A stretch of DNA of 5,080 nt from Chlorobiota bacterium (GCA_030632095.1 DAOVJU010000307.1:1-5080); one strand, 5' to 3'. Positions 1 through 5,080 are shown, counted from the first letter of the stretch. A program made the numbers and translations. The notes: generated by a model from the sequence alone, not told the origin.

Positions 1-87
1 AAAACGGCCTCTGCTGCACGACGGCTCAAACATAATGTATTTTTTTAATAGGTAAAAAAACTTTTTTAGGAGGACTTCGTTACGCTC

Positions 88-135
88 ATCTTGAAAACAG
101 TCATTTATAAAAGTAAACTTCTTGATTTTCAAGAT
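88..135. repeat. Perfect 10-bp inverted repeat, 28-nt loop
   Basis: ATCTTGAAAA at 88-97 is the exact reverse complement of TTTTCAAGAT at 126-135. A competing small hairpin, CTTGA-TTT-TCAAG (121-133), uses the same right arm, so two alternative folds are possible. A further stem, TTCGC (136-140) with GCGAA (152-156), follows at once. The repeat is directly visible. Its role as a structured RNA, a dispersed repeat or a relic is unknown. Confidence 0.6.
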
Positions 136-181
136 TTCGCAAGCCTTGATAGCGAACTTTCTGAACCAAACACTTGACTTT

Positions 182-212
182 AGAGATAGACTCTAATTAG
201 GAGTAAATCTCT
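182..212. repeat. Interrupted hairpin of 10 bp
   Basis: AGAGAT (182-187) pairs with ATCTCT (207-212). After a 2x2 internal loop, ACTC (190-193) pairs with GAGT (201-204) around a 7-nt loop. The hairpin is compact but has only three T residues and no long T tract after it on either strand, so it is not a classical intrinsic terminator. It could be an RNA hairpin or a binding site. Confidence 0.5.
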
Positions 213-234
213 TTCAAAATAAATTTTTATAAAA

Positions 235-275
235 TTATCTAACCAGACTTGTGAAATCTCATTGTTATTAGATAA
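235..275. repeat. Perfect 8-bp inverted repeat
   Basis: TTATCTAA (235-242) and TTAGATAA (268-275) are exact reverse complements separated by 25 nt. A small GC-containing hairpin, with CAGG (277-280) pairing CCTG (295-298), follows directly. The function is not apparent. AT-rich repeats of this length can arise by chance. Confidence 0.35.
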
Positions 276-484
276 ACAGGAGAGGGGAAAACCACCTGAA
301 AAATGATGTTTTAAGAGAAAATAATTATTTTGCAATTCTACAATCGGGAATGGAAATAATTCAATATAACCAATCCTTCCTGATTAAAATTCTATCATGT
401 ATAAAAAGCAAGATATCTTCAAATAAGCAATTTCACAGATTCCAAATACAATGAGGACAAAATCAGAGACGAGTATTTATACTG

Positions 485-1750
485 TTATATTCCAAACTCT
501 TCCTTTAGTTTATCAACAAAATCAAGTTTTTCCCAGGCAAAGAAATCAACTTCTTTTTCCACAACTTTTTCATTATATCCATTCCCGTTTTCAATAATTT
601 TTACTTTACCACGTTTATAATCTCTTCCCATATGCCCGTAAGCTGCTGTTTCTTCAAAAATCGGGTTTTTGAGCCCCAGCCGTTTTACAATGGCTGCAGG
701 ACGCATGTCAAAAATGGATTTTACTTTTGCTGCAATCTGACTATCTGACAAATTAATGTTTGCGGTACCATAAGTGTTAACAAATAATCCAACAGGTTCT
801 GCAACACCAATTGCATAAGCAACCTGAATAAGTATTTCACTGGCAACACCTGCTGCAACTAAGTTTTTTGCTATATGGCGTGATGCATATGCTGCAGAAC
901 GGTCTACCTTTGAAGAATCTTTTCCTGAAAAAGCACCGCCTCCATGTGCCCCTTTACCACCATAAGTATCTACAATAATTTTTCTTCCTGTTAACCCGGT
1001 ATCCCCATGAGGGCCACCTATAACAAATTTCCCTGTTGGGTTTACATGAAGGATATAATCGTCTTTTAAAAATTTTTGCACCCTTTCCGGGAAACGTGCT
1101 TTTGCCCGTGGAACAAGTATTTCTTTCACATCTTTTTTGATGATTTCAAGCATTTTACCTTCCTCATCAAAATCATCATGCTGAGTAGATATAACAATTG
1201 TATGAACTTTCACCGGATTATTATTATCATCGTATTCAAGTGTTACTTGCGATTTTGCATCAGGCCGAAGATATTTCATTTCTTTTCCTTCTCTTCTTAT
1301 TTTTGCTAATTCCTGTAAAAGGACATGTGACAGAACTATTGCCAGTGGCATGTAGTCATCAGTTTCCTTATTAGCATAACCAAACATCATTCCCTGGTCT
1401 CCGGCTCCTTGTTCCTCTTCTGTTTCTCGAACAACACCCTGATTTATGTCTGGTGATTGCTCATGGATAGTTGAAATTACACCACATGATTCTGAATCAA
1501 ATCTGTATTCTTGTTTTGTATAACCTATTCTTTTTATAACATTTCTGGCTATTTCCTGAACATCAATATATGCTTTGGTTTTAACTTCACCACTTAACAC
1601 AACCAGGCCAGTTGTAACCAATGTTTCACAAGCAACTTTCGATTCCGGGTCTCTTCTTAAAAATTCATCCAATAAAGCATCGGATATTTGATCAGCAACC
1701 TTGTCAGGATGTCCTTCAGATACTGATTCAGAGGTAAAATAATATGACAT
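485..1750 (-). CDS. metK: S-adenosylmethionine synthetase (methionine adenosyltransferase)
   Basis: This cytoplasmic enzyme makes S-adenosylmethionine from methionine and ATP, releasing phosphate and diphosphate. SAM is the cell's main methyl donor. The 421-residue product is complete. Visible motifs are GHPDK (residues 13-17, ATP contact and Mg2+ region), the family signature GAGDQG (115-120), the second signature GGAFSGKD (271-278) and the active-site stretch GGPHGDTG (245-252). It is longer than the roughly 384-residue E. coli enzyme because of an insertion near residues 190-205 and a C-terminal tail ending WEKLDFVDKLKEEFG, both usual in Bacteroidetes MetK. The start at 1750 gives the canonical N-terminus (SYYFTSESVSEGHPDK) and follows an A-rich stretch without a Shine-Dalgarno site. 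The gene stands alone and is divergent from cysQ. A promoter at 1942-1972 and a SAM-II-like riboswitch at 1880-1932 suggest feedback control by SAM. Confidence 0.98.
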   Translation of the reverse strand: MSYYFTSESVSEGHPDKVADQISDALLDEFLRRDPESKVACETLVTTGLVVLSGEVKTKAYIDVQEIARNVIKRIGYTKQEYRFDSESCGVISTIHEQSPDINQGVVRETEEEQGAGDQGMMFGYANKETDDYMPLAIVLSHVLLQELAKIRREGKEMKYLRPDAKSQVTLEYDDNNNPVKVHTIVISTQHDDFDEEGKMLEIIKKDVKEILVPRAKARFPERVQKFLKDDYILHVNPTGKFVIGGPHGDTGLTGRKIIVDTYGGKGAHGGGAFSGKDSSKVDRSAAYASRHIAKNLVAAGVASEILIQVAYAIGVAEPVGLFVNTYGTANINLSDSQIAAKVKSIFDMRPAAIVKRLGLKNPIFEETAAYGHMGRDYKRGKVKIIENGNGYNEKVVEKEVDFFAWEKLDFVDKLKEEFGI

Positions 1751-1770
1751 TTTTTCTTTTTTTAGTTAAC

Positions 1771-1792
1771 AGTGAACTATGATTGGTGAACA
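1771..1792 (+). repeat. Degenerate heptad repeat before metK
   Basis: Read on the plus strand, AGTGAAC (1771-1777), TATGATT and GGTGAAC (1785-1791) run in 7-bp register and are followed by AG. AGTGAAC followed by AG also ends the heptad array in the gldA terminus on the minus strand. This suggests a decayed member of the same repeat family. The evidence is limited to two GTGAAC hexamers exactly 14 bp apart. Confidence 0.35.
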
Positions 1793-1814
1793 GAATTTCC
1801 CAATACATTTCACC
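1785..1814 (-). promoter_or_regulatory. Hairpin in the metK leader close to the start codon
   Basis: In the metK transcript GGTGAA (1814 to 1809) is an exact complement of TTCACC (1790 to 1785), a 6-bp stem with an 18-nt loop ending about 35 nt before the ATG. It could affect translation or be incidental. Its left arm overlaps the degenerate heptad repeat at 1771-1792. Confidence 0.35.
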
Positions 1815-1873
1815 TTAATAATTAGTTCTAATTTTCTTAAAAAAAAACTGTGGATATTGTTGAATAATTGAAT

Positions 1874-1902
1874 GGTAAACATTGCTTTATCATTATTTTA
1901 CC
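1874..1902 (-). promoter_or_regulatory. Alternative hairpin overlapping the riboswitch
   Basis: GGUAAA (1902 to 1897) and UUUACC (1879 to 1874) are exact complements with a 17-nt loop. The left arm includes the last two bases of the extended P1 and the loop holds the 3' strand of P2, so this hairpin cannot coexist with the full pseudoknot. That is expected of an expression platform or switching partner. A U9 run (1847 to 1839) lies further downstream. The pairing is seen directly; the switching role is inferred. Confidence 0.45.
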
Positions 1903-1932
1903 GTGGTTGCAATCAATCAAATCTCTCCACAA
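1880..1932 (-). promoter_or_regulatory. SAM-II-like riboswitch in the metK leader
   Basis: The minus strand reads as an H-type pseudoknot of about 53 nt, the size of the SAM-II aptamer. P1 is UUGUGG (1932 to 1927) with CCACGG (1906 to 1901), with two G-U pairs. Its loop carries GAUUU (1923 to 1919), then AUUG (1917 to 1914) and AUUGCAA (1913 to 1907). After P1 comes an AU-rich stretch, UAAA (1889 to 1886), and CAAU (1884 to 1881), which pairs with the loop AUUG to form P2. GAUUU, UUGCAA and UAAA occupy the same order and spacing as in the SAM-II sequences I remember, where U and A residues of these segments contact SAM. One departure is GA instead of the usual GC before UAAA. The position in front of metK fits feedback by SAM. 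The class was assigned by eye and no covariance search was run. Confidence 0.65.
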
Positions 1933-1941
1933 AAAGGAGCA

Positions 1942-1972
1942 CAAACATAGTCATTATTTAAAATTGTTCCAA
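1942..1972 (-). promoter_or_regulatory. metK promoter (Bacteroidetes type)
   Basis: TATGTTTG (1949 to 1942, minus strand) matches the Bacteroidetes -7 consensus TAnnTTTG exactly. TTG (1972 to 1970) lies 20 nt upstream in the range expected for the -33 element. Transcription would start near 1935, just before P1 of the riboswitch. This placement supports both calls. Confidence 0.55.
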
Positions 1973-1998
1973 GCAAATTCCATTAAGAAAACATAAAG

Positions 1999-2025
1999 TT
2001 TGTTTATTATAAAATGATACTTTTG
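1999..2025 (+). promoter_or_regulatory. cysQ promoter (Bacteroidetes type)
   Basis: TACTTTTG (2018-2025) is an exact match to the Bacteroidetes -7 consensus TAnnTTTG. A TTTG at 1999-2002 could be the -33 element, but the 15-nt spacing is shorter than usual. The predicted start near 2032 leaves a leader of only about 10 nt before the cysQ ATG, so no riboswitch or Shine-Dalgarno site is possible there. The site is back to back with the metK promoter. Confidence 0.45.
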
Positions 2026-2042
2026 CATGAAAATTTATATTT

Positions 2043-2882
2043 ATGTCAACAAGCAATTATTGTTCACTACTGCAAACAGCCATTAAAGCAAGTATATCAG
2101 CGGGAATTGAAATTCTTAAAATATATGGTTCAAATGATTTTGATGTACAGCTTAAAAGCGATGATTCTCCATTAACCAAAGCTGATCTTGCATCGAACAA
2201 TGAAATAAAAAAATACCTGGAAAGCACCTCAATTCCTGTTTTATCAGAAGAAGAAAAAGAAATTGATTTTCATATCAGGAAGACATGGTCCGGGTTCTGG
2301 ATGGTTGATCCGCTGGACGGAACCAAAGAATTTATCAAAAAGAATGGTGAATTTACCGTGAACATAGCACTTATAGAAAACAATAAACCAGTTATTGGAG
2401 TTATTTATACTCCTGTGACGGATGAATTATTTTTTGCAAGCCCGGGAATTGGTTCCTATAAACTGGAAAATGCAAAAAAACAAGTTGATTATGAAGATTT
2501 TGACAATCTTATTTCCCGTTCAACAAAACTTCCTGTATTGAGAAATGATAATTGTTTTATTGCTGTAGGAAGCCGTTCGCATATGTCAGTTGAAGCGGAA
2601 GATTATATAAATTCTTTTAAAAACAAATATGATAAAATACAGATTTTGTCGAAAGGAAGTTCATTGAAGCTGTGCCTCATTGCCGAAGGTTTAGCTCACG
2701 TTTATCCGCGTTTTGCACCAACAATGGAATGGGATATTGCTGCAGGCCATGCAATTATAAATGGTTCGGGGGGCATTGTAATTGATGCAAAAACTAAAAC
2801 CGAGCTTCAATATAATAAAGAAAATTTGTTGAATCCGTGGTTTATAGCTGCTTCTGATAAATCAGTAATCAGTAATCAGTAA
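2043..2882 (+). CDS. cysQ: 3'(2'),5'-bisphosphate nucleotidase CysQ
   Basis: This enzyme of the inositol monophosphatase-like superfamily hydrolyses 3'-phosphoadenosine 5'-phosphate (PAP) to AMP and phosphate. It clears the inhibitory by-product of PAPS-dependent sulfate reduction. The 279-residue product shows SDDSPLTKAD (39-48), the metal-binding acidic cluster SEEE (68-71), the signature DPLDGTKEF (89-97), GSRSH (176-180) and the second signature WDIAAGHAII (230-239), all in family order. Metal ligands can be read as E69 or E70, D89, D92 and D230. It is somewhat longer than the roughly 246-residue E. coli CysQ. The start at 2043 is the only in-frame ATG near the conserved N-terminus; the ATG at 2027 is out of frame. 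The last residues (about SVISNQ) and the stop codon are encoded by a 7-bp tandem repeat. No other sulfate assimilation gene lies in the window. A related inositol-phosphatase specificity cannot be fully excluded. Confidence 0.93.
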   Translation: MSTSNYCSLLQTAIKASISAGIEILKIYGSNDFDVQLKSDDSPLTKADLASNNEIKKYLESTSIPVLSEEEKEIDFHIRKTWSGFWMVDPLDGTKEFIKKNGEFTVNIALIENNKPVIGVIYTPVTDELFFASPGIGSYKLENAKKQVDYEDFDNLISRSTKLPVLRNDNCFIAVGSRSHMSVEAEDYINSFKNKYDKIQILSKGSSLKLCLIAEGLAHVYPRFAPTMEWDIAAGHAIINGSGGIVIDAKTKTELQYNKENLLNPWFIAASDKSVISNQ

Positions 2883-2901
2883 TCAGTAATCAGTAATCAG
2901 T
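2861..2901 (+). repeat. Heptad tandem repeat (ATCAGTA)n at the cysQ 3' end
   Basis: The unit ATCAGTA is repeated perfectly five times from 2861 to 2895, plus a partial ATCAGT to 2901. It overlaps the last codons of cysQ and provides its TAA (2880-2882). Because 7 is not a multiple of 3, the array places a stop codon in all three forward frames, and its complement TACTGAT does the same on the other strand. It resembles the heptanucleotide tandem repeats described in cyanobacteria, but I know no named family for it in Bacteroidetes. Confidence 0.9.
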
Positions 2902-2952
2902 TGTGCGGGTTTTGTGATGTGAACTTTGTAATTGATTTTTAGTTAGCTTTTG

Positions 2953-2969
2953 ATCTGCAATCTGTAGAT
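2953..2969 (+). terminator. Weak terminator-like hairpin after cysQ
   Basis: ATCTGC (2953-2958) pairs with GTAGAT (2964-2969), including one G-U pair, around a 5-nt loop. It is followed by GAGTTTTGTTT. It lies about 70 nt past the cysQ stop in the gap between convergent genes. The stem is short and the T tract is broken, so the call is tentative. Confidence 0.3.
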
Positions 2970-3002
2970 GAGTTTTGTTTAAGGAAATATTTAATTTATA
3001 AA

Positions 3003-3014
3003 TAATTGCAATTA
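3003..3014. repeat. 12-bp perfect palindrome between convergent genes
   Basis: TAATTGCAATTA is perfectly self-complementary. It lies between the cysQ and gldA stop codons. It might be a protein-binding site, or chance in AT-rich DNA. It lacks the loop needed for a good RNA hairpin. Confidence 0.3.
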
Positions 3015-3046
3015 ATATCAACACTAAACTCACTACCCGGTACTCT

Positions 3047-3069
3047 CTGTTCACTCATCACTCATCACT
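3047..3069 (-). repeat. Heptad tandem repeat (AGTGATG)n at the gldA 3' end
   Basis: On the minus strand AGTGATG occurs at 3069-3063 and 3062-3056, followed by the variant AGTGAAC (3055-3049) and AG. The array encodes the final residues of the ABC ATPase (about SDE) and its TGA stop (3060-3058). It parallels the ATCAGTA array ending cysQ about 150 bp away. Both units have a 7-bp period and an AGTRAT core (AGTGAT here, AGTAAT there). Confidence 0.7.
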
Positions 3070-3981
3070 GTTTTTCGTGAGTTCACGGAAAACTTCTTCC
3101 AGGGTTTTTTCTTGTTTTTGCATGGATAATACCGTGTACTTATTATTAACTGCAAAGTTGAAAATTTTTTCTCTAATATCTTGTTTATTGTTAGCTTCAA
3201 TCAACCAGTTTTTTTCTTTAAGATTCCTGGTCTTTATAATTCCTTTGATAGATTCAAGTTTTTTCTTGTCAATTGTTGTACTAAATTCAACTAAGATTGT
3301 TTCATTATCATCATCAAGCTGAGATTGAATTTTTGTTGTATAGTCCCTGGCCACTATTTTTCCATTATTTATAATTATCACACCATTGCAAATTGCTTCT
3401 ACCTCTTGCATAATATGCGTTGAGAGCAATACTGTTTTTTGTTTACCAATTTCTGATATCAGGTTTCTGATCTCAAGGATTTGATTAGGATCAAGGCCGG
3501 ATGTTGGTTCGTCTAATATTAAAACTTCAGGATCGTGAAGCAATGCCTGGGCCAGGCCAAGCCTTTGTCTGTAGCCTTTAGAAAGCGCCCCGATTCTTTT
3601 TTTCCTTTCAATTTGTAAACCAGTATGATCAATTATCTCTTCAATGCGCCGTTTTTTATCTTTGCCTAACTTATAAATGTCAGCCACATAATTCAAATAT
3701 TCTGTTACATACATGTCAGGATAAAGCGGATTATTTTCAGGAAGGTACCCGATATTTTTTCTTATATCGTGGTTTTCATCTAAAACATTAATTTCATTAA
3801 CAAAAACATCGCCACTGGTTTGAGGTATGAAACCGGTAATTATTTTCATCATAGTTGATTTACCGGCGCCATTAGGGCCGAGAAAACCAACAACTTCACC
3901 TGTTTTTATCTCAAATGAAACATTATCTAATGCTTTTTGTTCTCCAAAAAGTTTGGTGACTTCTACAACTTTTATCGACAT
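3058..3981 (-). CDS. gldA: ABC transporter ATP-binding protein, GldA type
   Basis: This cytoplasmic ATPase subunit of an ABC-2 type transporter has 307 residues and shows a complete nucleotide-binding domain. Walker A is GPNGAGKST (35-43), the signature loop LSKGYRQR (133-140) replaces LSGGQ, Walker B is VLILDEPTSGLDP (153-165) and the switch histidine is H189 in STHIMQEV. The Q-loop position reads YLPENNPLYPDM (79-90), with Glu where Gln is usual. This and LSKGY are shared with GldA and its relatives. About 90 C-terminal residues form an accessory domain. In Flavobacterium johnsoniae, GldA works with GldF and GldG and is needed for gliding and type IX secretion-linked motility, and gldA is likewise separate from gldFG. 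Many non-gliding Bacteroidetes carry homologues, so motility cannot be concluded. No permease gene is adjacent. The gene diverges from ispG and converges on cysQ. The TGA stop lies in a heptad repeat. The paralogue is less certain than the ATPase identity. Confidence 0.85.
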   Translation of the reverse strand: MSIKVVEVTKLFGEQKALDNVSFEIKTGEVVGFLGPNGAGKSTMMKIITGFIPQTSGDVFVNEINVLDENHDIRKNIGYLPENNPLYPDMYVTEYLNYVADIYKLGKDKKRRIEEIIDHTGLQIERKKRIGALSKGYRQRLGLAQALLHDPEVLILDEPTSGLDPNQILEIRNLISEIGKQKTVLLSTHIMQEVEAICNGVIIINNGKIVARDYTTKIQSQLDDDNETILVEFSTTIDKKKLESIKGIIKTRNLKEKNWLIEANNKQDIREKIFNFAVNNKYTVLSMQKQEKTLEEVFRELTKNSDE

Positions 3982-4139
3982 GTTTCCACTTTTAAATTTT
4001 AGTTTGAATTTGTAAAGTTAGATAAAATAGTGAATAATAATATTAAGGATGAGGCTAAGGCTAAGTTTAAAAACTTTAACATTTAGTTATTCAATAAATA
4101 TGTTCTATTTTTTACCTTGCACACTTAAAGAATTTATAT
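3982..4139. other. Divergent gldA-ispG intergenic region
   Basis: This AT-rich gap should hold promoters for both genes. For gldA, TAACTTTA (4020 to 4013, minus strand) matches seven of eight positions of TAnnTTTG but has no clear -33 partner. For ispG, TACCTTG near 4113-4119 is only an approximate match. A duplicated hexamer GGCTAA (4053-4058 and 4059-4064) and a short inverted repeat, AAGTTT (4063-4068) with AAACTT (4071-4076), lie in the middle. No small gene was recognised. Confidence 0.4.
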
Positions 4140-5080
4140 ATGTTCACAAGAAACAGTGAATTGCTTTATTGTAACAGTCTAACAAATTATACAAGGAGAA
4201 AATCCAGTGTTGTGGAAATTGGTAGTGTCCCAGTTGGTGGCGATTATCCAATTCGATTGCAATCGATGACTAATACAAAAACACTTGATACCAAGGCCAC
4301 GGTTGAGCAAATTATACGTTTGACTGAAGCTGGCAGTGAATATGTCAGGATAGCTGTTCCGGGAATTAAAGATGCTGAAAACCTGGCAAATATCAGTGCT
4401 AAACTAAAAAAACAAGGATATAAAACCCCTTTAATAGCAGATATACACTTTAATCCAAAAGCTGCTGAAATTGCTGCAAAATATGTAGAAAAAGTACGTA
4501 TTAATCCGGGAAATTATGTTAACAGGAAAGCTTTCAAGACAATTAACTATTCGGATAAAGAATATCAAAATGAGATAAAAAAAATCCATGATTGGTTAAT
4601 TCCCCTGTTAAATATTTGTAAAGAACACGATACCGCCATCAGGATTGGTACTAACCATGGTTCCCTTTCTGACAAAATAATGAGCAGATATGGGGATACA
4701 CCCCTTGGTATGGTTGAATCGGCAATGGAGTTTCTAAGAATTTGCGGAGAGGAGAATTTTCACAACATTGTTCTTTCAATGAAATCAAGTAATACACGTG
4801 TAATGATACAGGCATACCGGTTACTGGTAAGCAAAATGATTGAAGAAGGAATGAATTATCCTTTGCATTTAGGCGTTACAGAAGCAGGTGACGGTGAAGA
4901 TGGACGAATTAAATCGGCAATTGGTATTGGAACTTTAATGGTCGATGGATTGGGCGATACCATACGTGTTTCCCTAACTGAAGAACCTGAATATGAAATA
5001 CCTGTTGCACGCAAAATTGTTCATTATTTTAGCAAACGTAGTGAGCAAAAATCATTTGAAGAGATACCTTCAATGTATTA
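4140..5080 (+). CDS. ispG: 4-hydroxy-3-methylbut-2-en-1-yl diphosphate synthase IspG (partial, 3' end missing)
   Basis: IspG (GcpE) is an iron-sulfur enzyme of the MEP isoprenoid pathway. It reductively opens methylerythritol cyclodiphosphate (MEcPP) to HMBPP. The window holds the first 313 codons plus two bases, open to the edge. They cover the N-terminal TIM barrel: RRKSSVVEIGSVPVGG (19-34), QSMTNTKT (41-48), ADIHFNP (100-106), VRINPGNY (119-126), RIGTNHGSLSDKI (168-180), LGVTEAGDGEDGRIKSAIGIG (244-264) and GLGDTIRVSLTEEPEYEIPVA (270-290). The cysteine-rich [4Fe-4S] domain is not reached. The sequence after the barrel does not lead straight into the bacterial-type CPTCS motif, which fits the long three-domain form (about 600 residues) of Bacteroidetes, Chlorobi and plants. 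The start at 4140 is the first in-frame ATG with a plausible N-terminus; no Shine-Dalgarno site is seen. The gene diverges from gldA. Confidence 0.95.
   Translation, partial: MFTRNSELLYCNSLTNYTRRKSSVVEIGSVPVGGDYPIRLQSMTNTKTLDTKATVEQIIRLTEAGSEYVRIAVPGIKDAENLANISAKLKKQGYKTPLIADIHFNPKAAEIAAKYVEKVRINPGNYVNRKAFKTINYSDKEYQNEIKKIHDWLIPLLNICKEHDTAIRIGTNHGSLSDKIMSRYGDTPLGMVESAMEFLRICGEENFHNIVLSMKSSNTRVMIQAYRLLVSKMIEEGMNYPLHLGVTEAGDGEDGRIKSAIGIGTLMVDGLGDTIRVSLTEEPEYEIPVARKIVHYFSKRSEQKSFEEIPSMY

Larger units (their letters stand above)
1..484. other. Gene-poor flank downstream of metK, rich in inverted repeats
   Basis: I see no convincing gene here. On the minus strand a frame stays open from 192 to the window edge (64 codons, preceded by a TAG at 195-193). 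It has no ATG until about codon 50, and its low-complexity Lys/Phe-rich reading matches no family I know. It could be the edge of a gene lying to the left or a chance open frame. On the plus strand another frame is open from about 271 to 451 without a usable early start, and I treat it as chance. Several inverted repeats occur, listed separately. No tRNA or rRNA was recognised. No strong GC-rich terminator with a T tract follows metK; only a 5-bp AT hairpin (472-483) and a 10-bp palindrome (410-419) lie nearby. Confidence 0.5.

Noticed and set aside
410..419. Perfect palindrome AAGATATCTT as a metK terminator
   Set aside because: It has no room for a loop, is AT-only at the centre and lies about 65 bp past the stop with only a short T run, so it is a poor terminator.
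271..451. Plus-strand open frame of about 60 codons
   Set aside because: It has no usable start near its beginning and no recognisable domain; an open stretch of this length is plausible by chance among six frames.
1076..1309. 77-codon open frame on the plus strand
   Set aside because: It is antisense to the middle of metK, has a low-complexity Phe/Ile-rich translation and no family resemblance; it is a shadow of metK.
1779..1871. 30-codon plus-strand frame starting with ATG, antisense to the metK leader
   Set aside because: Its translation is low complexity, it has no promoter or ribosome site, and it lies over the structured leader; chance is enough to explain it.
1880..1932. SAM-I (S-box) riboswitch as the explanation of the metK leader
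   Set aside because: The leader lacks the long four-way junction and the conserved S-box core. The compact pseudoknot order fits SAM-II better.
2027..2086. Short frame from the ATG upstream of cysQ
   Set aside because: It is out of frame with cysQ, ends after about 19 codons and would overlap the true start; there is no sign of translation.
3077..3322. 81-codon open frame on the plus strand
   Set aside because: It is antisense to the 3' part of the gldA-like gene, whose identity is clear from motifs.
3827..4015. 62-codon open frame on the plus strand
   Set aside because: It is antisense to the Walker A region of the gldA-like gene and is explained by it.
4100..4159. Short frame from an ATG upstream of ispG
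   Set aside because: It is out of frame with ispG, is only 19 codons long, and overlaps the ispG start without conserved features.

Overview
The window looks like chromosomal DNA of an AT-rich Bacteroidetes (Bacteroidota) bacterium, probably an uncultured or little-studied one. Four things point there. The ATP-binding protein is of the GldA type. MetK has the C-terminal extension usual in that phylum. The IspG reading continues past its TIM barrel as in the long three-domain form. Start codons lack clear Shine-Dalgarno sites, and two promoters fit the Bacteroidetes consensus (TTG / TAnnTTTG). No mobile element, CRISPR array, tRNA or rRNA was recognised.

Layout: positions 1-484 hold no convincing gene but several inverted repeats. 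metK (S-adenosylmethionine synthetase) runs leftward, 1750 to 485. Its leader of about 185 nt contains a compact pseudoknot that I read as a SAM-II-like riboswitch (1880-1932), starting just downstream of a good promoter. cysQ (3'(2'),5'-bisphosphate nucleotidase) runs rightward, 2043-2882, from a promoter back to back with that of metK. A gldA-like ABC ATPase gene runs leftward, 3981 to 3058, convergent with cysQ. ispG (gcpE) runs rightward from 4140 and is cut by the window edge.

The four genes alternate in strand, so none share an operon here. metK and cysQ are loosely related through sulfur metabolism: SAM synthesis, and removal of the PAP left by sulfate assimilation. The gldA-like gene has no permease gene beside it, and ispG belongs to isoprenoid synthesis.

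The most interesting signals are non-coding. First is the metK leader, with its SAM-II-like pseudoknot, an overlapping alternative hairpin, a U9 run and a second hairpin near the start codon. Second are the 7-bp tandem repeats that supply the stop codons of both convergent genes, cysQ and gldA, with a degenerate relative in front of metK. I see no new multi-gene system.
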